The notes under the pieces are model-generated. The model saw only the letters and a program-made list of their open reading frames with translations, was not told the origin of the DNA and made no database searches. DNA of 64,000 bases, taken from positions 1 through 64,000 of the forward strand of contig CAVQKH010000021.1 in the NCBI GenBank assembly GCA_963712995.1, in the 5' to 3' direction. A program made the translations under genes and the position numbers. The stretch's first letter is position 1. Every line of letters starts with the position of its first letter. Positions 55,625-64,000 of this stretch are shown in pieces. Source of the stretch: GCA-003244245 sp963712995 (GTDB lineage: Bacteria > Actinomycetota > Actinomycetes > Mycobacteriales > Pseudonocardiaceae).

Positions 55625-56237
55625 GGTCGGCTCGCTGCGCGGACAGGATGGCGTGCAGTTTGGCCATGGCGGCTCGGATGCGGGACTTCGCCGTACCCAC
55701 CGGGATGCCCTCCGTTTCGGCGATCTCACGCGCGGTCCGTCCGTGGACAGCGGCCATGAACACGGCTCTGGCCTGCTCCGGCGGCAGGGTCTTCAGCGCC
55801 GCCTGTAGTTCGCGCGATGTCTCCCCGGCCAGCGCCTGGCGTTCGGGACTCTCGATGATGGCTGTCAGCAGGCGGTACAGGTCCTGCGGGTCGACGGGTG
55901 CTGGGCGCCGGACCCGCACGGCGTCCACCGCAAGGTTGTGCACGATACGGGTCAGCCACGTCCGCACCGAACCCCGCCGCGGGTCATACATCCCCGCATA
56001 CCGCCAGGCTCGCTCGAAGGCTTGTTGCGCGATGTCCTCCGCCAGAGCGCGCTCGCCGACGACGGCGAGCGCCACACCGAACACGGTCCGCTGAAACCGG
56101 CGCACGAACGCCAGCGCCAGCTGCGGGTCGCCGGCGCCGAGGCCGGTCAGCAGCATGTCGTCCGGCAGGGGCTCCTGGGGTGCCCGGCGGATGTGCACCT
56201 GTTCATTACGGGCCAACCGCGGCGGGGGATCAGCCAC
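55617..56237 (-). CDS. sigK: ECF sigma factor, SigK-like
   Basis: This 206-residue sigma factor has the region 2 segment AEDIAQQAFERAWRYAGMYD followed by TWLTRIVHNLAVD, and a region 4 helix-turn-helix (REIAETEGIPVGTAKSRIRAA). The pairing with an RskA-type anti-sigma factor is the SigK arrangement. A start at a later ATG (DDMLLTGLG) is possible. Its targets cannot be read here; the upstream 230 bp may carry an autoregulated promoter. Confidence 0.85.
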   Translation of the reverse strand: MADPPPRLARNEQVHIRRAPQEPLPDDMLLTGLGAGDPQLALAFVRRFQRTVFGVALAVVGERALAEDIAQQAFERAWRYAGMYDPRRGSVRTWLTRIVHNLAVDAVRVRRPAPVDPQDLYRLLTAIIESPERQALAGETSRELQAALKTLPPEQARAVFMAAVHGRTAREIAETEGIPVGTAKSRIRAAMAKLHAILSAQRADHD

Positions 56238-56473
56238 TGATCAGACGAAAATTCCCAGTTAGGTCACGATTCGGACACGGCCGGGTCAGGGTCATCCCGT
56301 GGGTCGGGAAATCCCGCATCGGGTGTCACCCGTTCAGGGGGCCGCCAGCGTTGGAGGTGGACTCATGCAGGGCAGCGTCCTCAGTCCTCAGGTCGAGGCC
56401 GCCGACCGGCAAGTGCCGGCCAGCGATTCGGGGCTGCTTGGCTCGCGTGAACCTTGAGTACCCGAGTCAGGCA

Positions 56474-56659
56474 TCAATGATGAGAGCTGGTGTTTGCGAT
56501 TTTTTGAATTCCGTCCCACATGTTCTGCAGAATCCTGCCGACCTGACTGCCGGCTGGCTCAACCGAGTTCGCGATGAAGCCTCCCAGCAGCTGAATGAGG
56601 AGGAGGATCAAGATGAGAACGACGAAGAATGTCAAGACCTTCTCAATCGACTTGACCAT
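56474..56659 (-). CDS. Small membrane protein
   Basis: This 61-residue protein has one membrane helix (about residues 9-29) and a short amphipathic tail (RILQNMWDGIQKIA). The ATG has a good ribosome site AGGAAG 6 bp upstream. It is probably a real small protein of unknown function. About 230 bp separate it from the sigma factor operon. Confidence 0.6.
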   Translation of the reverse strand: MVKSIEKVLTFFVVLILILLLIQLLGGFIANSVEPAGSQVGRILQNMWDGIQKIANTSSHH

Positions 56660-56981
56660 GGAAGTTCCTTCCTGCGCAGACGATACGATCGGGTGCTGGG
56701 CTCACCGGAGCCTTCTCTCGGACGTGGTGTGTGTGGGTCGCGAGCAAGGGTGGTGCGCGCCCCTGCTCGTAGGCCGGGAGCACGACACCAAGCCCCGCTG
56801 GGAGGCGCTGGCCCCGATCGCCGTGCGTGATCACGCACTCTAGGGTACGGCCTGCGTCCAGATCCGTACGCACCGCGACTGAGTGATTCCCTAACGGAGT
56901 CACCGAGGCCCTGCGTACCAGCCTGCGAACCACCCTCGTCGCGCCGACTCGGATCGAGGCGGGACGCGCGGATCCGGCTGG

Positions 56982-57860
56982 TCAACGTGGCGGCGCGGCC
57001 GCCCTGACCTGGAACTTCTCCATGAGCTCGTGGGTCTGTGCGAGTCGTTCGGGGACGAGGGCGGCGGGCCAGCGACCGGCGGCGCGCTGCGGTGGCGCCG
57101 CGCCGGTGGACGGCACGGCTGGTTCACTCGACATGGTCGACCTGGTGGGAGTGGTCGTTGTTCCTGGATCGCTGGGTATGCCTGAGTCAGCGAGCTTGTC
57201 GGCACCAGCGGATCTGTCGGCCTCGACCGGGTTGTCAGCGTTGGCGTTGCTGGGCTTGGGTGCGCCGGCGGGCCTGGCGCCGTCATCCGGCGTGGCCGGG
57301 CCGGTCGCTGTGTCGGGATCGCATTGCTTACTCGTGGAGTTCGGCGGGACGGCGGTGATCGCGCCGGAGTGGACGTGGCCCGGTGCGGTGCCGGGTTGCT
57401 CACCGGCTGCCTGATCGATTCGCTCGCCGGCGGGGGAAACGGTGATGGATCGGAAGGCAGTACGCTCGGCCAGCGCGGGTGCCATCCCCACCGGGGTGGC
57501 GGAGAGCACTGGGTCCGATCCGGCCTCCGCCCGGAAGGTCGGGGATGAGTCCGGGGTCGGTGTGGCGGCGCTGCCCTGGCGTGGCGGTGGCGTGGTGCTC
57601 TCGTACGGGGCGGCATTGCGTCCGTGGCTGATGATCGTCGTGATGCCCAGGACAGCGCCACAGGTCAGCACGAAGCAGGCCGCGATGGCCGCTTTCGCAG
57701 AGCGGGTGTGGGACGGCAGCGGCAGCGCCATCTCACGCCGGTAACTCACGGTCGCAGCCGCTTCACGCAAATAGGGGTCAACACCTACCCAGGCGATCAA
57801 CGCATTGGCAGGAGGCCCCGAGCCTGCCTTACGACGATGGCGGGGTACCAGTCTGTCCAC
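56982..57860 (-). CDS. Single-pass membrane protein with disordered exterior
   Basis: This 292-residue protein has one membrane helix near residues 55-80. A proline/threonine/alanine-rich, probably disordered, extracytoplasmic region fills the rest, with one cysteine (KQCDPDT). The N-terminal 50 residues are cytosolic and basic. No domain was recognised. The start at 57860 is the longest; an ATG at residue 44 (MALPLPSHTR) is also possible. Confidence 0.55.
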   Translation of the reverse strand: MDRLVPRHRRKAGSGPPANALIAWVGVDPYLREAAATVSYRREMALPLPSHTRSAKAAIAACFVLTCGAVLGITTIISHGRNAAPYESTTPPPRQGSAATPTPDSSPTFRAEAGSDPVLSATPVGMAPALAERTAFRSITVSPAGERIDQAAGEQPGTAPGHVHSGAITAVPPNSTSKQCDPDTATGPATPDDGARPAGAPKPSNANADNPVEADRSAGADKLADSGIPSDPGTTTTPTRSTMSSEPAVPSTGAAPPQRAAGRWPAALVPERLAQTHELMEKFQVRAAAPPR

Positions 57861-58115
57861 TGTAGGTCTCCGACTGCGTCAATCCCACCTCTTCCCCTGG
57901 ATACGCCGCCTCGGCGGCGAGACGGCAGCGTCGTTCTGTCGGCGAGGTGAACTCTGAGTGTTGTCCTTTATGTCCGAAAAATTCGTTCCTAGCTCGTTCG
58001 GGTGCGCTCGATATAGGGGTTGCGGCTGGAGAAGGAGGTTTTAGCCAGGACGCGGTCGGGTACTCCGATGCCACGAGACGTGCCCATGCTGGCGTAGTGA
58101 AAGGGGTGGTTAGCG

Positions 58116-58301
58116 ATGGGTCTGCAAGACAAGATCGCGAACAAGGTGCAGGTGCTGAAGGGCAAGGCCAAGGAAGCCGCTGGGCGGGCCACCCACGACC
58201 CCGGGCTGGAGGCCAAGGGAAGGCTGGATCAGGGCAAAGGCACCCTCAAGCAGGCCGGCGAGAAACTGAAGGATGCCGGCAGGAGGATCCTCCGTTCCTA
58301 G
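58116..58301 (+). CDS. CsbD family stress protein
   Basis: This 61-residue hydrophilic helical protein of the CsbD family starts GLQDKIANKVQVLKGKAK. The repeated glycine/lysine stretches LEAKGRLDQGKGTLKQAGEK are typical. CsbD proteins are general stress proteins of unknown mechanism. The ATG start is preceded by AAAGGGGTGG. It is followed by the molybdenum storage genes but is probably separate. Confidence 0.9.
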   Translation: MGLQDKIANKVQVLKGKAKEAAGRATHDPGLEAKGRLDQGKGTLKQAGEKLKDAGRRILRS

Positions 58302-58434
58302 TGCAGCGCCGTTCCAACCACTCTTCTGGCTGACAAAGCCGCGACGGCGGGAAATCCTGTGGACACCTCCGGGTTCTATGGTCAATCAATCGGTACAGGC
58401 TGTTCAGTTCAGTCGGGTGGCATGGGATGATCAC

Positions 58435-59253
58435 ATGACGGATATCGCGAGTAGGGCGTCGCTGGAATCATTGCTGATGAGCCGGACACTCAGTGATCCG
58501 GAACTGATGCGGGCGAGTGCTATGGCGCCTGATTACGCGATTCTGCCTGATGTGAGCGTGCTCAAAATAGGCGGTCAGAGCTTGATCGACCGGGGCCGGT
58601 CGGCGGTCTATCCGGTGGTAGAGGAGCTGGTGGCAGTCAAACGGAGTCATCAGATTCTCATCGGCACCGGCGCGGGAACCCGGGCTCGACATGTGTATTC
58701 CGTGGCCGCCGAGCTCGGGTTACCGACAGGTGTGCTGACCGATGTCGGGGCTGCGGTTGCGGACCAGAATGCCCAGATGTTGGGTTATCTGATGGCCCGC
58801 CATGGTGTTCCGGTGGTCGGCGGATCGGCGTTCGGAGCGCTTCCGCTGTACCTCGCCGAGTGCGGGGCCGCAATCTTCTCGGGTATGCCTCCGTATGACA
58901 TGTGGCAGCGTGTCCCCAAGGAAGGGGTGATACCGCCGTACCGCACGGATGCCGGCTGTTATCTCGTCGCGGAAGTCTATGGTTGCGCCAACATGGTTTT
59001 CGTGAAGGACGAGGACGGGCTCTATACGGCGAATCCGAAGACCGACCCGAGTGCCAAGCTGATCCCGCAGATCACGGTCGAGGAGTTGATTGCCGCCGAC
59101 CTGCCGGACCTCGTCATCGAGCGGCCGGTCTTGGAGCTCATGCGTCGGGCTCGGTACGTGAAGTCGGTGCAGGTCATCAACGGGTTGCGGCCGGGACTGA
59201 TCAGGCGTGCGCTCGCCGGTGAGCACGTCGGCACGATTATCTCGGCGAGCTGA
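58435..59253 (+). CDS. mosB: Molybdenum storage protein subunit beta (MosB-like)
   Basis: This is a 272-residue amino-acid-kinase-fold protein matching the beta subunit of the Azotobacter Mo/W storage protein, which binds molybdate as polyoxometalate clusters using ATP. Shared stretches are SVLKIGGQSLIDRGR, LIGTGAGTRARHVYS, VPVVGGSAFGALPLYLAE and PPYRTDAGCYLVAE. The length is close to the 270 residues of MosB. ATG 58435 is chosen. The mosA-like gene follows 50 bp later. Location 7 kb from the Mo-Cu CO dehydrogenase suggests supply of molybdenum to that enzyme. Confidence 0.85.
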   Translation: MTDIASRASLESLLMSRTLSDPELMRASAMAPDYAILPDVSVLKIGGQSLIDRGRSAVYPVVEELVAVKRSHQILIGTGAGTRARHVYSVAAELGLPTGVLTDVGAAVADQNAQMLGYLMARHGVPVVGGSAFGALPLYLAECGAAIFSGMPPYDMWQRVPKEGVIPPYRTDAGCYLVAEVYGCANMVFVKDEDGLYTANPKTDPSAKLIPQITVEELIAADLPDLVIERPVLELMRRARYVKSVQVINGLRPGLIRRALAGEHVGTIISAS

Positions 59254-59303
59254 GTCCCGAAGTCCTGAAGGCCTGGAGCCGGTACGCCATCGAGGAGAAG
59301 GCC

Positions 59304-60149
59304 ATGGCAGACACCTTTTCGAACCCTGAATCCTCCTTCGCGGCCAAGGACGTGCCCTCGGCGTTGATGCGCCAGACACTGCTCGATCGTGAGCTCCTCC
59401 GGCAGCTGGATCGCCCGGTGATTCCGCTGCTGCCGTGGTTGAGCGTGGTCGTGATCGGCGGTCGCTCGATCATGGACAGGGGTCGGGACGCGGTGGTGCC
59501 GGTGGTTGACGAACTGCGGGCGGCGTTGCCGGAGCATCGGTTGCTGATCCTCACCGGTCCGGGCATCCGGGGCCGCCACGTCCTGGGGGTGGGGCTCGAT
59601 CTCGGTCTCCCAACTGGCGTACTGGCTTCGTTGATCTCCGCCGCTGCGGAGCAGAACGGGCATCTCGTCGCGGCGCTGCTCGCTGAGCAGGGGGTGTCGT
59701 ACCTGCCGCACGCGACGATCGCCCACCAGCTTGCCGTGCATCTGACGGCCAGCCACGCCGTGGTGTCCAACGGATACCCGCCCTATGAGCTCTACGAGTT
59801 CCCTCCCGAGGTGGGCAAGATCCCGTCGCACCGCACGGACACCGGCGCGTTCCTGCTCGCCGACGCCTATGGCGCCGCCAGGATCATCTACGTCAAGGAT
59901 GTCGACGGCGTCTTCACCAGTGACCCGGCGACGGCCAACGGAAGCCGTCCCGAACTCATCCCTCGGATCGGGGCCGCTGAGCTGCTGGCCCGCGATCTCG
60001 CCACCCTCCCCGTCGACCGGATGGTGCTGGAGGTCATGGCCCACGCCAAGCACCAAAAAGAGATCCAGATCGTCAACGGGCTCAAGCCCGGGAACATCAC
60101 CAAGGGTCTGCACGGAGAGCACGTGGGCACGATTATTCACGTGTCCTGA
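59304..60149 (+). CDS. mosA: Molybdenum storage protein subunit alpha (MosA-like)
   Basis: This is a 281-residue partner of the preceding gene matching MosA, the alpha subunit. Shared stretches are IPLLPWLSVVVIGGRSIM, LPEHRLLILTGPGIRGRH, IAHQLAVHLTASHAVV, PSHRTDTGAFLLADAYG and GLHGEHVGTIIHVS. The histidines around IAHQLAVHL line the polymolybdate pocket in Azotobacter. ATG 59304 has a ribosome site GAGGAGAAGG. The pair probably forms a hexameric cage that stores molybdate. In Azotobacter it serves nitrogenase; no nitrogenase gene is seen here. Confidence 0.85.
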   Translation: MADTFSNPESSFAAKDVPSALMRQTLLDRELLRQLDRPVIPLLPWLSVVVIGGRSIMDRGRDAVVPVVDELRAALPEHRLLILTGPGIRGRHVLGVGLDLGLPTGVLASLISAAAEQNGHLVAALLAEQGVSYLPHATIAHQLAVHLTASHAVVSNGYPPYELYEFPPEVGKIPSHRTDTGAFLLADAYGAARIIYVKDVDGVFTSDPATANGSRPELIPRIGAAELLARDLATLPVDRMVLEVMAHAKHQKEIQIVNGLKPGNITKGLHGEHVGTIIHVS

Positions 60150-60436
60150 TCCGCGCGGTCTGCTGTTGTCAAGACAGATTTCGGTGACGATAGGCCAAAC
60201 ATTGAGCAACGCTGCCCAGCCTGATTACCGGCCTTCCGGGGCTCTGCTGGCGTTCGACTCGCCATCGCTCCGTCGAATACTCACATCTGGTGACAATTCG
60301 AATGAGAATATAACACTCCGTAGATAATAATTTCCTAAGAATGATCCCTATTAGCCTGTTTGAGTGATGACAAAATCCATCTGTAACGATAGGTAGCTGT
60401 CCCCTGTGGGGTTGGTGGCAATCCTCTCGTTGGTTG

Positions 60437-60456
60437 GTTGACCTGTTCTGTTCACC
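60437..60456 (+). promoter_or_regulatory. Possible PHO box (PhoP/RegX3-like)
   Basis: GTTGACC (60437-60443) and GTTCACC (60450-60456) form a direct repeat upstream of the DUF1508 gene and pstC remnant. Phosphate boxes in actinomycetes use GTTCACC repeats every 11 bp; the spacing here is 13 bp, so the call is weak. The rest of the 60150-60504 gap shows an AT-rich patch (60295-60345) but no gene. Confidence 0.25.
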
Positions 60457-60504
60457 TGCAGGAGGGAGCGTCACGCCGTCCAATCCCGGTGCGAGGGAGG
60501 CTAG

Positions 60505-60930
60505 ATGGCTGCGGCGCGATTCCAAGTGGTCTCGGTGGCGCGCTCCGCGCGGATGTCCGTGCCACGCGAGTCCGACGACGGCGCCGGATCGGGGCCGGAG
60601 AGTCTCCACCCCAGGGTGCGGGGATTCACTTGGAGATTCATGTCGGCCAACAACCGCAGCCTGGCCCGGTCGGTACACGCCTCGCCCGATGTCGCGTCCT
60701 GCCTGGCGACGATCCGCCTCCTGCAGGAAGGCCTACCGGACGCGGTGAGCGAGACGTCACGCAACGGGAACGGGCAGTGGGTGTGGCGGGTCCGCATGGC
60801 CGGCGAGGTCGTCGCCACCGCGGCTCGCAGCTACCCACGCCAGGTTCGCGCCCGGCTCACCTGCGATGCGTTCTTGCAGCTGGTCGCTGAGACGGCGGCC
60901 TCGGCCCCGGTGCAGGTGATGTACCGGTGA
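60505..60930 (+). CDS. YegP/DUF1508-like small protein
   Basis: This 141-residue protein has a C-terminal region resembling DUF1508 (YegP) repeats: FTWRFMSANNRSLARS and RNGNGQWVWRVRMAGEVVAT. The first 45 residues are polar. The ATG has a ribosome site GAGGGAGG 6 bp upstream. Its stop overlaps the pstC remnant start by 4 bp, so it may be the leader gene of a phosphate-transport operon. Function is unknown. Confidence 0.65.
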   Translation: MAAARFQVVSVARSARMSVPRESDDGAGSGPESLHPRVRGFTWRFMSANNRSLARSVHASPDVASCLATIRLLQEGLPDAVSETSRNGNGQWVWRVRMAGEVVATAARSYPRQVRARLTCDAFLQLVAETAASAPVQVMYR

Positions 60931-61520
60931 GCACCGGTGTGATGGCGCCGGTACCGGGACCGGCCAGCCCGGCAGAGTCGGCGAGGAAGGTCCGGTCCGC
61001 ATCCGGTGGTGCCGACCGGGTGTTCCGACTCTCGCTGCGGGGCGCCGGCCTGACCGTGCTGATCATCATGGGCACGATCGGGCTTTTTCTTTCCTACCGG
61101 GGCTCGCAGGCGTTGTCCGACGCCGGCCTGAAATTCCTCTACACGCAAGCGTGGGAGCCGGCCTCGCACAACTTCGGGATCGCGACGGTGATCACCGGGA
61201 CGTTGCTCATCGCGGTGGTGGCCGTGATCTTCGCCGTACCGCTGGCCACCGGGGTGGCGCTCTACATCTCGCGAGTACGCGCCGCGAAAGCTGCGTCGCG
61301 GTCTGATCAACCTCGTCGATCTGATGGCTGCGGTGCCCAGTGTGGTGTACGGGCTATGGGGTTTCTACTTCCTCAGCGAGAGGGTTATCCCACTGTCGAG
61401 GTTCCTCTCGTCGCACTTCGGATGGATCCCGCTGCTGGGCATTCACGACGCGGAACCCGACAATCCGCTGGAAGATCTGACGATCTACAAGTCCTCGACA
61501 TTCATCACCGGAATCGTGGT
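60927..61520 (+). pseudogene. pstC: PstC phosphate permease, frameshifted and truncated
   Basis: The first frame encodes the N-terminal third of PstC (FRLSLRGAGLTVLIIMG, GVALYIS). An extra C near 61271-61273 shifts the frame. The continuing frame reads EYAPRKLRRGLINLVDLM then AAVPSVVYGLWGFYFLSE and TFITGIVVA. After about 61518 the DNA becomes the reverse strand of a helicase gene, so the rest of pstC, and pstA/pstB, are missing. Both a frameshift and a rearrangement have therefore broken the gene. Confidence 0.85.
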
Positions 61521-62621
61521 CGCGATACCGAAGTTCGGGCTCAGCCCTACCCTCACATGCTTCTCGCGCAGGATGCGCACGCCGAGGGAGTGAAAGGTGG
61601 CGATGGCCAGCCTGGGTGCCTGCTCGGGGGTCAGCGCGGCGAGCCGCGCCGCCATTTCCTCGGCTGCCCGGCGGGTGAAGGTGATCGCCAGGCACTGCTG
61701 CGGTGCCACGCCGTGCGCGGTCACCAGGTGGGCGATGCGGTGTGTCAGCGTGCGTATCTTGCCGGTTCCCGGGCCGGCGATGATCAATAACGGCCCGTCC
61801 GTGACCTCGGCGGCGGCGCGCTGCTCGGAATCGAGCCCGTCGAGCATCGACCCCGTGTTTAGCGACTCCGTGGTGATCGACCGCGTGGCACGCGCCGGCC
61901 TCGGTTGTGGTGACTCGGTCTCGGTGCGTGGGGTCGGCTCCGGCCGAACCGTGGTCGTGCGTTTCGACGGGACCGAGATGGGCTCGCTCGCGCCGAATAG
62001 GGCGCCGTCGACTAGGGAGTCGTCGACCAGGGAGTCGTCGAACAGTGCCGGGGTGGTGACCGCGTTGATCCGCGTCAGCTCACCGGGCTCGAAGAGCCTG
62101 ATCACGCCGTACTCGCCGTCGTATCCGGCCTCGCGGGTCACCTCACCGCGGCGTAGCCGGGTCACGGCCTCCGCCAGCAGAGACGAGTGGGCCTTGATGT
62201 CCTCGGGTGGCACGTCCTGAAGGATCATCAGCTCAGGCCCCAGTGCGGCGGTGAGCTTGTCGATCTGCTCGAGGACCCTTTTGCTCTTCGGTCCCGCACC
62301 GAGGATCTCGCTCATGATCTCCGGTAAGGGGACGAGGCTGCGGAACTCGGCGGCGCCCTCGGGGCCGGATGCCTTCCGGCCGGTCGGCCAGTTCCTCGGC
62401 CCGGCTCAGCACGCCGACCGTGAGCGGCTTGCCGCACTCGGGGCAGGTGCTGCCTTGCTCGCGGGTCCGCTGCGGTTCCATCCGGACGCCGCACTTGCGA
62501 TGCCCGTCGACGTGGTACTTGCCCTCCTCTGGGAAGAACTCGACCGATCCCGCGTGCCCGGCGCCGGTTTCCAGTGCCCGCCGGACGCGAAGTAATCGAG
62601 GTCGGTGTCGAACACCGTCGC
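61521..62621 (-). pseudogene. PHP/UvrD-type helicase gene, broken fragment
   Basis: In minus-strand order the fragment holds the end of an endonuclease Q/PHP-type domain (DTDLDYFASGGHWKPAPG, then SVEFFPEEGKYHVDGH and TCPECGKPLTVGVLSRA). It continues with a linker (EFRSLVPLPEIMSEILGAG), then the start of a UvrD/PcrA helicase (LDSEQRAAAEVTDGPLLIIA and ATFHSLGVRILRE). Two frameshifts separate these segments, at about 62560 and 62360. The P-loop reads GPGTGKI instead of GKT. It is cut at the 3' side by the pstC junction (~61518) and at the 5' side by an IS701 element (~62622). Confidence 0.8.
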
Positions 62622-64000
62622 CTAGTACTACAGGGCTAGATTTTTTCCAGGGAGCTGTCGTTGCAGGTGAGGAGGTTCTTGGCCGGTTCGGGCGGACGGT
62701 TGGCGGATCTGGTGGTCGGGGAGGTCGCCGGGGAAGGTGTGGCGGGTGTGTGTCGTGCTGGTGGTTGCTGGAATGGTATGGCGAGGGTTGTCGCGCGCAC
62801 CGAATTTTCTGAATTCCGGCATGAAATGGTAAGTGACCGCGGCGCGCCTCTGATCGATGTGAGTCGGGTTGTGTGACGATTCGCGCATGCATTCATCGTC
62901 GTCGAATCGTCCGGTTGTTGTGTATGATGGCGCGGTGACACGCGCTGATGTGGATGTGTGGGAGTCCGAGTTGGCGGGTTTGTTCGCCCGGATCGGCCCG
63001 CTGTTTTATCGGAGGGAGTCGAAGAAGCACGCCGAGCAGTATGTCCGCGGACTGCTGTCGCCGGTTGAGCGTAAGAACGGGTGGACGATAGCCGAGTATG
63101 TCGGTGAGCTGGAGCCGAAAGCGCTGCAGCGGTTGTTGAATCTGTCTCCGTGGGATGCGGAGGCGGTGTTGGATCTGAATCGTGAGTACGCGATGGAGCA
63201 GCTGGCCGACCCGGGTGGGATTCTCATCGCGGACCCGACCGGGTTCGCTAAGAAGGGAACCAAGTCGGTCGGCGTGGCCCGGCAGTACTCCGGGACGTTG
63301 GGGCGGATCGATAACTGTCAGATCGCGACGTTTCTCGCCTACGTCACCGGCGGGCGGGACCGGGTGTTGCTCGATCGCCGGTTGTACCTGCCGGAGAAAT
63401 CCTGGCTGGCCGACCCCGCCCGCTGCGCGCAGGCCGGGGTTCCGCCGGAGGTGGTGTTCCAGACCAGGCCGAAGCAGGTGAGGGAGATGATCGAGTCCGC
63501 CCGTGCCGTGGGGGTGCCGTTCTCCTGGTTCACCGCGGATGAGGAGTTCGGCCAGAACCCCGGTCTGTGCGACTATCTTGAAACCAACCGGATTCCGTAT
63601 GTCATGGCCGTCCCGAAGAACACGCAATTCACCGACATCGAGGGAAACACAGTCCAGTTCGACACCCTCGCCGAACGGTTACGCCCGAATGCATGGCAAC
63701 GCCGCGCCTGCGGGATCGGATCGAAAGGACACCGAGTCTATGACTGGGCACTGTCCGACTCGACCGACCACGACCATCAGTACATGATCCGCCGATCCAT
63801 CAACGACGGTGAACTCGCTTTCTACCACTGCTACAACCCCCACCACGCCGGATCCGGCGAACTCGTCCGCGTCGCCGGAGCACGCTGGCCCATCGAAGAA
63901 TGCTTCGGATCCGCCAAGAACGAGACCGGACTCGACAACTACCAAGTCCGCACCTGGGACGCATGGCACCGACATATCACCCTCGCCATGCTCGCCCACA
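62622..64000 (+). mobile_element. IS701-family insertion sequence, right end outside window
   Basis: The element encodes a DDE transposase (62887 to beyond 64000). Its left end probably begins at 62626 (TACTACAGGGCTAGAT), just after CTAG (62622-62625). CTAG fits the 4-bp YTAR target duplication reported for the IS701 family. The helicase coding sequence stops being recognisable at exactly this point. The right end and second target copy lie outside the window. Confidence 0.7.
62887..64000 (+). CDS. IS701-family transposase (partial)
   Basis: At least 371 residues of an IS701/DDE_5-type transposase, open to the window edge. The N-terminal LFARIGPLFYRRESKKHA region is typical. The DDE core begins with GGILIADPTGFAKKGTKS (first Asp), continues WFTADEEFGQNPGL (second Asp) and KNTQFTDI, and reaches RWPIEECFGSAKNETGLDNY (Glu). 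The start is taken as ATG 62887; GTG 62935 is the alternative. No frameshift is seen in the part present. Confidence 0.88.
   Translation, partial: MHSSSSNRPVVVYDGAVTRADVDVWESELAGLFARIGPLFYRRESKKHAEQYVRGLLSPVERKNGWTIAEYVGELEPKALQRLLNLSPWDAEAVLDLNREYAMEQLADPGGILIADPTGFAKKGTKSVGVARQYSGTLGRIDNCQIATFLAYVTGGRDRVLLDRRLYLPEKSWLADPARCAQAGVPPEVVFQTRPKQVREMIESARAVGVPFSWFTADEEFGQNPGLCDYLETNRIPYVMAVPKNTQFTDIEGNTVQFDTLAERLRPNAWQRRACGIGSKGHRVYDWALSDSTDHDHQYMIRRSINDGELAFYHCYNPHHAGSGELVRVAGARWPIEECFGSAKNETGLDNYQVRTWDAWHRHITLAMLAH

Noticed and set aside
56643..56933. Open frame on the minus strand (96 residues) between the single-pass membrane gene and the 61-residue membrane gene
   Set aside because: It overlaps the start of the better supported small membrane gene, has no ribosome site or domain, and its composition is arginine/histidine-rich. 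It cannot be fully excluded.

Overview
The window is GC-rich DNA from a high-GC Gram-positive bacterium (Actinomycetota). The best fit is Pseudonocardiales, but that is an inference. Supporting signs are a mycothiol-type formaldehyde dehydrogenase, SepH, GTG/TTG starts, ATGA/GTGA operon overlaps, an IdeR/DtxR-type iron box, and the familiar actinobacterial order MFS - glutaminyl cyclase-like lipoprotein - DUF3027 - TrmH - DUF2537 - SepH - SerC. This order resembles the Rv0876c-Rv0896 neighbourhood of Mycobacterium tuberculosis (citA, gltA2, trmH, serC).

Region 1 (1-13.3 kb) is a conserved housekeeping block: MFS transporter, lipoprotein, DUF3027, a sacsin-like ATPase, DUF2530, glutamate-cysteine ligase-like enzyme, TrmH methyltransferase, DUF2537, SepH, SerC and PurC. 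Three intrusions stand out. One is a frameshifted TIR-domain fragment. One is an iron-box promoter that drives no protein gene but runs into a strong hairpin. One is a DUF559-like gene flanked by copies of an 18-26 bp repeat.

Region 2 (13.3-28.5 kb) holds a four-gene overlapping operon, HerA-like ATPase, SbcD/Mre11, SbcC/Rad50 and a NurA-like nuclease, which matches the archaeal end-resection operon. It is followed by a THUMP-like methyltransferase, a flavoprotein/TPR-regulator pair, a HAD phosphatase, a frameshifted XRE regulator, small hypotheticals, a flavin reductase and a RibD-like reductase.

Region 3 (28.5-38.7 kb) is central metabolism: two citrate synthases, PdxH, MtnA, mycothiol-dependent formaldehyde dehydrogenase, DoxX, FprA and a HAD phosphatase. 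It also holds a secreted-protein gene with an in-frame stop and an IS630 remnant.

Region 4 (38.7-51 kb) is a complete form I (Mo-Cu) aerobic carbon monoxide dehydrogenase locus. The plus-strand operon is coxM-coxS-coxL, an XdhC-YHS fusion, coxG, five small membrane proteins and a DUF1059 protein. A convergent minus-strand operon carries a superoxide dismutase, small conserved proteins, the MoxR ATPase (CoxD), the VWA protein (CoxE) and a GIY-YIG-like protein. A perfect 27-bp hairpin separates the two. About 7 kb further on (58.4-60.1 kb) are two genes matching the MosB and MosA subunits of molybdenum storage protein, so CO oxidation and molybdenum storage probably work together.

Region 5 (51-64 kb) is accessory: a secreted protein, a lipoprotein/membrane pair with low-complexity repeats, an ECF sigma factor with its RskA-type anti-sigma factor, CsbD, and the molybdenum storage genes. 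It ends in a wrecked stretch where a frameshifted pstC is joined to the reverse strand of a broken PHP-UvrD helicase gene, which is itself cut by an IS701-family element running off the window. No tRNA, rRNA or CRISPR array was seen.
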